From Mauremys mutica (lineage: Eukaryota > Chordata > Testudines > Geoemydidae), in NCBI RefSeq assembly GCF_020497125.1, contig NC_059077.1, positions 20,654,840 to 20,718,839 of the forward strand: DNA of 64,000 nucleotides. Direction: 5' to 3'. The position numbers and the translations under genes are program-made. Under the pieces are notes generated by a model. It was not told the DNA's origin and made no database searches. It was given only the letters and a program-made list of their open reading frames with translations. Shown piece after piece: positions 9,871-19,780 of this stretch. Within the stretch, counting starts at the first letter, position 1, and the number at the start of each line of letters is the position of its first letter.

Positions 9871-11250
9871 GTGGAGAAATGTGGGCTTGACAGAAGTACC
9901 ATTAAGTGGATACATAATTGGTTAAACAACCACAAACAAAGCGTAACTATTAATGGAATGACGTCAGATTGGAGAGAGGTCTCAAGTTGGGTTCCACAGG
10001 GATCTATTTTGGGCCTGGTGGTGTTTAACACCTTTATTAATTATCTGGATGTAGATATAGAGAGCATGCTGATCAAGTTTGCAGCTGACACAAAGCTGGG
10101 GGGTGATTTGCCAATACTTTGGACGATAGAGCTAAAATTCAGAGGGATCTTGATAAATTGGAGAACTGGGCTGTAGACAACAAAATGAAATTCAACAAAG
10201 ACAAATGTAAAGTGCTACACTTAGGGACGAAAAACCAAATGCAGAAATACAGAATTGGGGAAAACTGGCTTGGCAGCAGCACTGTTGAGAAGGATCTGGG
10301 TGGGAGTTGTGGTGGATCACAACCTCAACATGAGTCAGCAATGTAATGCTGTTGCAAAACAAGCAAATGCAATTTTAGGTTGTATTAACAGATGCAGAGC
10401 ATGCACGTCATGGCAGGTGATAGTACTGTACCGCTCTAGTTGGCACTGGTTAGGCCTCAGCTGGAGTACGGTGTCCAATGTTGGTCACTAGTGTATAGAA
10501 AGAATGTAGAGAAACTGGAAAGGATCCAGAGGCCAGCGATAAAGATGATTAAAGGGATGAAATGCAAGGCATATGAGCAAAGGCTGAAGGCTAGTTTGGA
10601 AAAGAGGAGATTAAGGGGGATATGATAGCAGTCTTCAGATACTTGAAAGGCTGCCATAAAAAAGATGGAGAAAAGTTGTTCTCTTTTGCCACAGAGGGCA
10701 GGACAAGAGGCAATGGGTTCAAACTACAGCATAGCAGATTTAGATAAAATCTCAGGAAAAACTTCCTAAGTGTAAGAACAGAAAGACAATGGAACAGACT
10801 GCCTCAGGAGACTGTGGAAGCTTCTTCACTGGAGGTTTTCAAAAGAATGGCTTGGATGGTGTAGACAGGGCCGGCTCCAGACCCCAGCGCGCCAAGCGTG
10901 CGCTTGGGGCGGCGTCCCGTGGGAGGGCGGCAGGCGACTCCGGTGGACCTCCCGCAGACGTGCCAGCGGAGGGTCCGCTGGTCCCACGGCTCCGGTGGAC
11001 CTCCCGCAGGCACGCCTGCGGATGCTCCACTGGAGCTGTGGGACCAGCGAACCCTCCGCTGGCACGTCTGCGGGAGGTCCACCGGAGCCGCGGGACGGGC
11101 GACCGCCAGAGCGCCCCCCGTGGCGTGCCGCCCTGCTTGGGGTGGCGCAAATCCTAGAGCCGCCCCTGGGTGTAGACACAATAAATCCTGCATCTTGGCA
11201 AAGGATTAGACTAGATGACTCTTGTAGTCCCTTCTGTCCTTATAATTCTA
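9871..11250 (+). mobile_element. CR1 LINE relic with RT fragment, split by a hAT element
   Basis: The plus strand gives CR1 RT phrases: IKWIHNWLNNHKQSVTING, VPQGSILGLVVFN, LIKFAADTKLGG and KMKFNKDKCKVLHLG, followed by the C-terminal part and the tail (ending 'cttctgtccttataattct'). Several frameshifts separate the pieces. The active-site motif, usually FADD in CR1, reads FAAD here. The hAT at 10866-11168 interrupts the 3' part. Confidence 0.88.
10866..11168. mobile_element. Non-autonomous hAT element with internal repeats (copy 2)
   Basis: Same family as 3115-3454. The ends are CAGGGCCGGCTCCAG and GAGCCGCCCCTG, with a perfect 8-bp target duplication GGTGTAGA (10858-10865 and 11169-11176). 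The interior has repeats in both directions around 'ggacctcccgcag'. It is inserted into the CR1 at 9871-11250. Confidence 0.88.
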
Positions 11251-11934
11251 AGTGTAGTTATACCAACATACAGTGCTTTTGCCAGTATACCTTGTTTTGC
11301 TTACTGAATCTGTAAAAGCTATATTGGCAAAATCACATTTTTGATAGTATAAGCTGCATCTACACTAGGAGGGTTTGCCAGTATAGCTATAGCAGCAAAC
11401 TTTTTCTAGTGTAGACCTGGTCTGAGTGAAAGAAAGTGTAAAGTAATGAACAGGTGAAAACATGGGGGGTTTTGCTTTTGTTTTGGGTGCACAAGGAAGG
11501 AAGGAGAAATTTCATCCCCTAGGTTATGATTGTGGGAACATAAACAATGATCCGGTCATACTCCGCAATAACAGTAGCCAGAGAAACAATTCATTGTGTG
11601 TGTGAGGAATGAGTATGCCTGAGGAGGATGTTAAAGAAATTAAGATGGTCCATACATTCCTTTCTCTAGATTACTTACTGCAGGCCCTAAAATGTACAGT
11701 CATGTGCAGACAGGAATTGAAATCTTAATGTGCCTATCTTGTTAGGGATATGCACTTAAGATAACAATCAGGCAATTTAGTAAGCTATATGCTTGTTGGA
11801 GTTAGACCTTCCTATGGTCGAGGACCAGTACTTCCTTTGATATTTTGCCTCCTTTGAGCAGGACGCAAAGAAGCTGGGTCTGTTTGCAATGTCCAGGAGA
11901 TCTGTTTGGGATCTGATTAGACTTGAGGTACATT

Positions 11935-12190
11935 TACAGTACAATAAAAGACCCACAGTATGGCCATGGCTGGCCTGGGTCAGCTGGCTCAGACTGTGGG
12001 GCTAAAAATTGCAGTGTTGTAGATGTTTAGGCTTGAGTTAGAGCCTGGACTCTGAAACCCCATGAAGGGGGCAAGTCTCAGAGCTTGGATTCCAGCTTGA
12101 CCCCAAACATCTGTGTTGCATATTTTAGCCCCACAGTCTGGCCTCTGAGCCTTAGTGCCACAGGTTTTTTATTGCTGCATAGATATTCTA
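11935..12190. repeat. Foldback element
   Basis: The two halves are imperfect inverted copies centred near 12060: 'acagtacaataaaagaccca' on the left against 'ggttttttattgctgcatag' on the right, and 'tgtagatgtttagg' against 'ccccaaacatctgtg'. It resembles a short DNA-transposon derivative; the family was not identified. Confidence 0.5.
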
Positions 12191-12224
12191 AAAGCATTCC
12201 TGGGAAGATAACTTTATTGATAGA

Positions 12225-13290
12225 AGAGCTTTATAATGGAACAGAAAGCTGTATTTGAGTCAGTTGGGTTTCCTATCCCCATAGGAGTGTGGCAAGGCTT
12301 TGTTTTGTTATCATCATTGTTCAATATTAGTGTTGATGGATAAGTTTTTGAGGGGGTAGTTGGAAGTGAGCTGAATACCAGTTTGCTTTGAGATCTTGAA
12401 TGACCGTGTCTTTTTGGCTCAGTTTGGTAAATTGCTGCAGTTTATGGCCAGTCTGGTCAGGCAAGAAGCAGCATGCATTGGTTCGTTATTAATCCAGATA
12501 AAACTAAGTCTATATATGGAGATATACCTATCTCATAGGACTGGAAGGGATCCTGAAAGGTCATTGAGTCCAGCCCCCTGCCTTCACTAGCAGGACTAAG
12601 TACTGATTTTGCCCCAGATCCCTAAGCAGCCCTCTCAAGGATTGAACTCTCAACCCTGGGTTTAGCAGGCCAGTGTTCAAACCACTGAGCTATCTCTCCC
12701 CCCGGTATCAGGCAGCCTCTTCCTTATTACAACCAGCTCAATATTAACCTTTCTGGACAGAACATTGAGCAGGTGGCAGCTGTCAGATATTTGGGTGCAG
12801 TGTCATATATAGTGCTGGAAGATGCTTGGAAGATATAGATGCTTGTATGTTTCAGCCCTTCAGTGGCCTCTGTTGAAACATTGTGATGTCAAGCTTGCTG
12901 CAAAGCTGTGGGTCTGTAGAACCACAGTTACACCAACTCTGTTTTTGGCAATGAAATATGGGTGATGAGGAAAGCTGGAAGAACATCAGATTAATGTTTT
13001 TGATGCACGTCTTTGTCCACTGCTTTATATTGAGTGGCAGGACAAGATTAGAAATAAGGACGTTCCAAGCCAAAGCTAGCAACCACGTCTATCAGCACTG
13101 GTTTGGTTTCAGTGGCTTTTTTGTTAAGGACATATTAGAATGGAAGATCAAGAAATTCCAAAGTGTGTGTCAAGGAATGCTGCTACCCAGGTGATGATCG
13201 TAGGTGTCAAAAGCGTAGCTGGCGTGACAAGATAGCCAGTGATGGACATGAACTGATTATACAACCACACCACTTTAAATGCTTTGCCAG
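12225..13290 (+). mobile_element. Decayed LINE reverse-transcriptase relic (non-CR1), split by a SINE
   Basis: Translated pieces match, in order, the RT of L2/Rex-like LINEs: a GV-QG-VL-S-LFNISVDG segment near 12285-12340, MASLVRQEAACIGS near 12440, NLSGQNIEQVAAVRYLGAV near 12745-12800, and a segment like LLFGNEIWVMRKAG near 12935-12975 followed by WQDK-like text near 13030. Many frameshifts and stops separate them. The LINE clade cannot be fixed by eye. Confidence 0.65.
12530..12705 (-). mobile_element. tRNA-derived SINE with CR1-like tail
   Basis: On the minus strand the head reads GAGATAGCTCAGTGGTTTGA (A-box-like), then GGTTGAGAGTTCAATCC (B-box-like). The tail near 12530-12580 is CR1-like ('ggactggaagggatcct', 'ccagccccctgcc'). 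A second copy is at 17988-18168. It is inserted inside the LINE relic. Confidence 0.8.
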
Positions 13291-13635
13291 AGATCAATTT
13301 GGGTGGTGCTCAGTTTGCAAGGATGTCATGTCCCTTTGGGATTTCCCCTGATGATGACTGAGATAGACAAGATCAAGAGTCTATTCCTAGCATTGGGACT
13401 AATAAGCAATAAAGAAAAGTTGCCTTATCCCGTCCCAAAAGATGTCACATCTGACAACTTGATAAATGACTAAGGGGGACTCTTTGGATAGGGTGACATC
13501 TGTTCCTGTTCATCAGCATCCTTTATCACATAAAACCTTAATACAATTTATTTTAATAAAGTATTAGACATTGGCAGCAATGTCATCTAGGTGATGCTGA
13601 TATACTGTTCTCAGCCAGCTCTGTGTTGGTCTCAG

Positions 13636-13835
13636 TCTGGGTATGTCTTCACTAAAGAGAACTCAAGTTACCTACGTTAGCGTTACAGCCCTTGAGTTAA
13701 CCTAGCTCGAGTGAGAGTGGCTGCTCTGCAAAATAACACTTGAGTTGCTGTGTCCACACTAGCACTGCACATACTTGTGGGTAGCACTAAGACTTCTGGG
13801 GACATATGCAATGGGTCTTAGCGCTGTAGTAATCT
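13636..13835. repeat. Possible MITE fragment
   Basis: Starts with 'ctgggtatgtcttcactaaa' and contains 'gtgtccacactagca', text of the 'tctacact' MITE type seen elsewhere in this intron. No clear right end was found. Confidence 0.3.
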
Positions 13836-14069
13836 GAGCTGCACTATGAATTGGTCTGCAGTATAATGTGTGAGAACATGTCTGTCCTTTCTGGGCCAGT
13901 GGGGGGAATCATGGAAAGTCACTGGAGGACTAATGGCACTCAAGTGCTGCTAGCCTGTATCCACTCTTCAGAGTGGTCATGTGAGCAGCTGAGGTGCTGT
14001 GCTCACTTGAGCTTTTGCCTGTGTCTCCTCTTGGGCGAGCCAACTCAGGTTTAATGCACCACCACATTC

Positions 14070-14712
14070 AGGCCATTGTCTACACCAGTGGTTCTCAACC
14101 AATGTACACCAAAGTCTTCGGGGGGTACATCAACTCATTTAGATATTTGCCTAGTTTTACAAATGGCTACATAAAAAGTACTAGCGAAGTCAGTACAAAC
14201 TAAAATGTCATACAGACAAAATGAGAAAGTAACCAGTTTTTCACTAATAGTGTGCTGACACACTTTATATATCTGATTTTTGTAAGCAAGTAGTTTTTAA
14301 GTGAGGTGAAACTTGGGGTATACAAGACAAATCAGACTCCTGAAAGGGATACAGTAGTCTGGAAAGGTTGAGAACCACCGGTCCACACTACAGATCCCTT
14401 GCTGGTATGGCTGTGCCAGCATAGCAGTTCCGGCAGACCCTGCTAGTAGAGATGTGGCATAAGCTGGAAGGACTTCATCTGCTGACATAGCTACACCTTC
14501 GCCCCTAATAACATTGCTGGCAGAACAGCGTGTCTGACAACATAGCTGTATTTGCATCTACATTGGGGTTTTGCTGGTGTAGCTGGCTGAAGTGTGTGGG
14601 TTGTTGTCCCCTGCCATGCACCCGCCCCTTCTCTCACCCGCTCTCCCCCTCCCCCCCATGTTCCTAGCCCATATCTGTGCTGGCAAAACTTCGTAGTGTA
14701 GACCAGGCCTTA
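14070..14712. mobile_element. MITE with AGGCC...CTACAC ends, host of a hAT insertion
   Basis: The left end reads AGGCCATTGTCTACAC and the right end GTAGTGTAGACCAGGCCTT, clear inverted repeats with possible 3-bp flanks TCA/TTA, as in Harbinger-like elements. The left tip is separated from the rest by a hAT at 14086-14380. Confidence 0.6.
14086..14380. mobile_element. hAT element, CAGTGGTTCTCAACC type
   Basis: 295 bp with ends CAGTGGTTCTCAACC and GGTTGAGAACCACCG. The flanks GTCTACAC (14078-14085) and GTCCACAC (14381-14388) form an 8-bp target duplication with one change. No transposase is encoded. Confidence 0.82.
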
Positions 14713-16712
14713 AAGCAGGGATGTTGGGTGTGTACACAAGTCAAAATGGGGCAACAATCTAGTTAAGTATGTAGTGAAGGCATGCTCTCAGAGTCTGGGA
14801 AGAGTAGTTACAGCTTTAGCAACCTGATCCCTATTGCATCTCATGGTTGTAAATCACTTCCTATCAGTTGTGGCGTTGGACCTGAATCAGACGAAGGCAC
14901 AGTGAATATATCCCTATGTTGGTGACTCAGCAGGACACCCAAATTGGTATGACTTTCCAGGACCCACTCTCAACTCTGCTGATAGGCCAGCCTATGACAA
15001 TATGTAGTTCATTCTAGAGTGAGGACACTACAATCTATCAAAAAGGTGTAACGTCATCTATCTTGTTTAACTAAGAGTTATTTGGCTAGATCTGCTGGCT
15101 TAGAGTGGCCCTGATAATTCAGACCCCAAGGTTTTGAAAAAGACAAAGCAAATGTTATGACTGGTTCTAACAAACAGCTTTTATAAATAGTAGAATTTTC
15201 CTGGGTTTGGGTTCTGTTGTTGTGTGTTAAAGAAAAAATAACTCCTGATAATTATCCAGGTTTTTATTCTTAGAAACTTGGATTGGCCCTGAACTTTAGG
15301 TTAAAATGTACTGGTAATTCCCTAAGTTTGATCTGATGATCCAAGCAAGGCTGAGTGCACAAATTTACTTGAATGTTGTGTATGTTTCTTTTTTTAAAAT
15401 TGGTGGCTGGATCATTTAATGTCACAATTGAGTAGCTGTCTCTGTTAATTATCATGGGTGTTGCTATAGACTTTTCTTTCTCAGCTTAGTTTCACCCTAA
15501 GCACACTTTTCCTGAACTTACACATCATCTGAATAACCTGTTAACTATTAATGCTATAGGGTAGTCTCTTTGAAAGTGATGCACCTGTGCAATGAAGACA
15601 ATGGAGTTGCACAGGTATAACTGAGGCAAAATTTTGCTTGAAGAATCTTCTTACTGGTGGTAATGCCCAAGAAAATGGACAGATTTATCCATCATCTTCA
15701 CATGTATAGAATATTGCTACATGTGCCTCCATCAATGGCTTACCTGCCTGCTGTCTCAGTTTCCCCCCAGCAAAACTAAAAAAATATGAACCCTCCCCTT
15801 TTGGGATAACAAAAATCCAAACAAGATCTTCCTTCCCTGTGTCATTCATTTGCCCATTCTGTCTCCTGGAGTTCTGTAGTAAAATCAACAAACCAAATCC
15901 AAAGAAGAAACTTCCTTCTCAGTTTACTGGCTCCTTATCCAGGAAGGACAAGGGCTCAACTGTCAGACTGTGCAATAATACTTCCCAGCCTTCTGTAACC
16001 TCAGTGAGTCAGGCAGAGGTATTTGCTGCCTAAAGTTCTCTTCCCATGGCAATGTAAGCAAGTCAATCTGAATTTGTTCAATGTTGAGGTTGAGTTTATT
16101 CAGAACCGACACTTGTAAACTATGTAGAAATCGGTGAAAGATGACAAACAGAAATAATGACACAGCAGTTTTAGCCACTTTTCAAGGTAAAACCACATTT
16201 TGACTTCTGCATTTCATCTTTCAGAGGAAGTTCGTGAAGCAGTAAAACCCATTTGTAATCTTACAAAGTAGTGCAAAAATTATACATCTTAAACATTTTC
16301 TTATAGTAAGAGGGTAATTGTATTATGCTAAAATATTTACTTCAAGGTGAAATTATAAACGTTTACAGGAAAACAAACTAAATTTTGAATCAGTTTTCTC
16401 AGAACTTGCTAGTGTTACTGTAATATCTCCACAGAACTTGGTTTTCTTGCATATTAAAATGTTAGCGACAACTGGAGCTGATTTAAAAGAAATTTCTGGA
16501 CATTTTTGAAAATTCAGAACATTTTTTTTAATGCTTGAGTTTGTTCCAGTTTTTCTGTAGAAGTATTGACTATTTAAAAAAAAATCTTTTTCAAAATTTA
16601 CATTTGAAAATTAAATGATTTACTTAAGTAATTATAAGGTTCCCATCACGGCTGTATCTGAGTGTCTCACAAACCTTTAATGTGTCTACCTTGTAATCAC
16701 CTAGAGGATAAT

Positions 16713-16941
16713 AGAGTTGTAAGGTATCAGAGGGGTAGCTGTGTTAGTCTGGTTCTGTAGAAGCAGCAAAGAATCCTGTGGCACCTTATAGACTAACAGA
16801 CGTTTTGCAGCATGAGCTTTCGTGGGTGCAGTACTTGCATCCGAAGAAGTGGGTATTCACCCACGAAAGCTCATGCTGCAAAACGTCTGTTAGTCTATAA
16901 GGTGCCACAGGATTCTTTGCTGCTTCTACAGAGTTGTAAGG
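16713..16941. mobile_element. SINE insertion forming a perfect inverted foldback
   Basis: A SINE head (starting 'tatcagaggggtagctgtg') runs into an inverted second copy. Arms 16754-16828 and 16858-16932 are perfect 75-bp reverse complements around a 29-nt loop. The insertion is flanked by a 12-bp direct repeat AGAGTTGTAAGG (16713-16724 and 16930-16941), so it probably integrated as one event. The SINE type is recognised by its 'gactaacagacgttttg' and 'gctttcgtgggt' text. Confidence 0.88.
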
Positions 16942-16944
16942 AAT

Positions 16945-18312
16945 AGTCAGCGTAGATTTGTCAAAAACAAATCATACCTAACAAATCTCAGTTCCTTTTT
17001 TGTCAAGGTTTACTGGTTTACTGGACGGGGGGAAGCAGTAGATGTGATCATATCTTGATTTTTAGTAAAGCTTTTGATACAGTCCCACATAACAACCTCA
17101 TAAGGAAACTAGGAAAATGTGGTCTAGATGAAATTACTATAAAGTGGATGTGCCACTGGTTGAAAGACCATGCTTAAAGAGTAGTTATTAACTGTTTGTT
17201 TCCTGTCAAACTAGGATCCTGCCGGGGTCCATCCTGAGTCTGGTACTATTCAGCATTTTTATTAATGGCTTGGATAATGGAGTGAAGAGTGAGAGTGTGC
17301 TTATAAAATTTACAGATGGCACCAAGTTGAGAGGTCACAAGCACTTTGGAGGAAATGATTAGAATTCAATATGACTGACAAATTGGAGAATTGGTCTGAA
17401 ATCAACACAAGTGCAAAGTATTTCCCTTAGGAAGGACTACTCAAGTGCACAGCTACAAAATGGGGAGTAACTGCTAGGTGGTAGTTCTGCTGAAAAGGAT
17501 CTGGGGTTATAATGGATCACAATATGATGCAGTTGTGAAAAGGCTAACATCATTCTGAGTATTAACAAAAGTGGTGTAAGTAAAACATGGCAAGTAATAG
17601 TCCTGCTGTACTCAGCACTGGTGAGGCCTCAGCTGGAGTCCTGTGACCAATTCTGGGTGCTACACTTTAGGAAAGATGTGGACAAATTCGAGAGAGTCCA
17701 GAAAGCAACAGAAATGATAAAAGGGTTAGAAAACCTAACCTATGAGAAAAGATTAAAATAATGGATATATTTAGTCTTTAGAAAAGACTGAGTAGGAACC
17801 TGATAAGTTTTCAAGTATGTTAAGGGCTGTTGTAAAGAACAGAAGGATCAATTGTTTTTCAGATCCACTGAAGATAGATCAAGAAGTAATCAACAGAAGG
17901 GAGATTTAGATTAGATATTAAGAAAAACTTTCTAATTATAAGGTTAGTTAAGCTCAGGAATAGGTTTCCAAGCGAGGTTGTGCAATACCCATAGAATATC
18001 AGGATTGGAAGGGACCTCAGGAGGTAATCTAGTCCAACCCCCTGCTCAAAGCAGGAGCAATCCTCAGACAGATTTTTGCCCCAGATCCCTAAATGGACCC
18101 CTCAAGGATTGAACTCACACCTCTGGGTTTAGCAGGCCAATGCTCAAACCACTGAGCTATCCCTCCCCATCATTGGAGGTTTCTTAAAAACAGGTTAGAC
18201 AAACACTTGTCAAGGATGATCTAGGTTTACTTGGTCCTGCTCAGTGCTGGGGCTAGACTTGGTGATTTATTGAGGGCCCTTCGAGCCTTACCTTTCTATG
18301 ATTCTGTGATTC
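16945..18312 (+). mobile_element. CR1 LINE relic, split by a SINE
   Basis: Decayed plus-strand CR1. RT-like text runs from 'gtagatttgtcaaaaacaaa' through 'agcttttgatacagtccc' and 'gtggaggcctcagctggag'-type pieces to a CR1 tail ending 'ttctatgattctgtga'. No frame stays open for long. A SINE at 17988-18168 interrupts it. Confidence 0.8.
17988..18168 (-). mobile_element. tRNA-derived SINE with CR1-like tail
   Basis: The minus strand starts GGGAGGGATAGCTCAGTGG, with a B-box-like GTGTGAGTTCAATCC. The opposite end is 'atagaatatcaggattgga', a CR1-type tail. Same family as 12530-12705. It lies within the CR1 relic, possibly flanked by a short CCCAT-like repeat. Confidence 0.82.
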
Positions 18313-18384
18313 ACAATACTCCTTTAAGGTAGGAAAGTGCTATTATCCCCATTTTTACAGATGGGAGACTGAAGGACAGAGACT

Positions 18385-18775
18385 GAGGGCTTGTCTACAT
18401 GAGGAAGCTATTTTAGGATAAGTTAGTGTGAATTTAAAGTGTTATACACCTCTACCCCTATATAATGTGATCCGATATAACACGAATTTGGATATAACAC
18501 GGTAAAGCAGCGCTCTGGGGGCGGGGGCTGCACACTCCGGCAGATCAAAGCAAGTTTGATATAACATGTTTTCACCTATAACGCGGTAAGAGGTTTTTTT
18601 TTTGTTTTTTTTTGGCTCCTGAGGACAGTGTTATATCGGAGTAGAAGTGTAGCTTTTCCACAATAACTCCCCAGTGGACACGTATATTGGAGTAAGAGTA
18701 TCCAGATGGGAAGCTATTGCAGAATAGCTTATTCCTTACTAACTATTCTGGTCAATTTCCCCATGCAGACAAGCA
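18385..18775. mobile_element. MITE with 'GGGCTTGTCTACA' ends, host of a mariner-like copy
   Basis: The left end is GGGCTTGTCTACATGAGGAAGC and the right end is GAAGCTATTGCAGAATAGC...CCATGCAGACAAGC; the outer parts are inverted relatives. It is interrupted by the TACACCTCTACC element at 18445-18651. The edges are approximate. Confidence 0.5.
18445..18651 (+). mobile_element. Mariner-like MITE (copy A)
   Basis: The left end is TACACCTCTACC and the right end GGAGTAGAAGTGTA. The interior is 'gatataacacggtaaagc' and 'agcaagtttgatataaca'. The TA at both tips fits a Tc1/mariner TA duplication. Copies B (23195-23387) and C (37248-37453) are related. Confidence 0.78.
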
Positions 18776-19631
18776 CTGAGTGACTTGCCCAAGATCACAG
18801 TAAGTCTGTGGTACAGCAGGAAACTGAATGCTGGTCTTCCAAATCTTAGTCTAATGCCCTAAGCACTGGAGACCTTCCTTCATGTCTACTTTCCTCATCT
18901 TGGAAACATTCTCACCATGTGACTAGACTGATTAATCAAAATAGGGGGAAAAGGCCCTCAACACACACACATACACACTTTCACCAAAAAGCCAACAGGT
19001 GAATGCATATATGTACGCTTAAAATTTTTGTCAAAAATGCAAAAAACATTTTTGGAGGAAAAAAGGTCTTCATGAAAATTCAGTTTAGAAATGTCCCTTT
19101 TTGACTAAAATAATTTTTGTTTGATAAATTCAACCATAGATAATAAAAATAAGGTATATTAGTAACATATCAAGAACAGAACAAAACATTTTAAGGGCCT
19201 GATTCTCATTCATACTGAGTCCCCTACATTCCACTGTGGCAGTGTGTTGAGGCCCCATAGTGGGTGTAAGTGTAATTTGTGAATTCCTTTATATTTAATA
19301 CATATTTTAAAAGAACTTGCCTAATGTACAAAAAGTTAAATCCTTTCTCTCGCAACAGACTCTCAACCTCAAGTTTGTTAAAATTGTGGTAGTAAAAATG
19401 TTAAATAAGGGAACAATTTTTAATATTAAAAAAACCTTATTTAATCATCCATGTACCACTTACAACTAAACTTCATCACTGTATTTAAAATAAACAATTG
19501 ACAATTGTAAAGTACATGCAGTAGGTATACTGCAAAAATACAACAGCACAGTTCTACTCGTACAACAATATTTAACTTACAAAAGACAAGTGGAAGCAAG
19601 TTCATTCTTGTTACAATGTCTTAACTTCTCC

Positions 19632-19655
19632 TTTTTTTTTTTTTTTTTTTTTTTT
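19632..19655 (+). repeat. T24 tract forming the exon 3 acceptor
   Basis: An uninterrupted run of 24 T is followed directly by AAG and exon 3. It serves as the polypyrimidine tract of the intron 2 acceptor. Confidence 0.85.
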
Positions 19656-19658
19656 AAG

Positions 19659-19780
19659 GTATAAAGATTGTTGTACAGCCAGACCCTAAGTCAGTACTAT
19701 CTGGACGAACAGTCAAGCTATGTTGTTGGGCAACTGGACATCCATTTCTGCATTATCAGTGGTTCAAACAGGAAAAAGAG
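19659..19780 (+). CDS. MALT1: MALT1 exon 3 (first half of Ig1)
   Basis: 122 nt; two bases complete Gly110, then 40 codons, ending in phase 0 at GAG|gtaata. It reads GIKIVVQPDPKSVLSG then RTVKLCCWATGHPFLHYQWF. The first Ig cysteine (in LCC) and the core Trp (YQWF) of the Ig1 fold are present. The residue after LCC is Trp (codon TGG, 19727-19729; residue 133). The equivalent human residue is R149, reported as the P1 Arg of MALT1 auto-cleavage. Ig1 helps position the paracaspase domain and BCL10 contacts. Confidence 0.95.

Larger units (their letters stand above)
9768..11424. mobile_element. MITE split by a CR1 insertion
   Basis: The left end near 9768 (CTGGGTCTACACTCAAG) and right end near 11405-11424 (CTAGTGTAGACCTGGTCTGA) are inverted relatives. 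Shared inner text is 'agtatagc' and 'tttgccagtata'. Between them lies a plus-strand CR1 (about 9871-11250), which in turn contains a hAT element. The order of insertion is inferred. Confidence 0.5.
7981..19658 (+). other. Intron 2
   Basis: 11.7 kb, the most repeat-dense intron: nested MITE/hAT elements (8318-9024 and 9768-11424), a LINE relic with a SINE inside (12225-13290), a MITE with a hAT (14070-14712), a SINE foldback (16713-16941), a CR1 relic with a SINE (16945-18312) and a MITE with a mariner copy (18385-18775). I see nothing assignable in 9025-9767, 14713-16712 and 18776-19630. Confidence 0.8.

Noticed and set aside
12640..12705. Possible tRNA gene (A- and B-box-like text on the minus strand)
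   Set aside because: It is the head of a SINE with a CR1-like tail and has a second dispersed copy at 17988-18168; the cloverleaf is imperfect.
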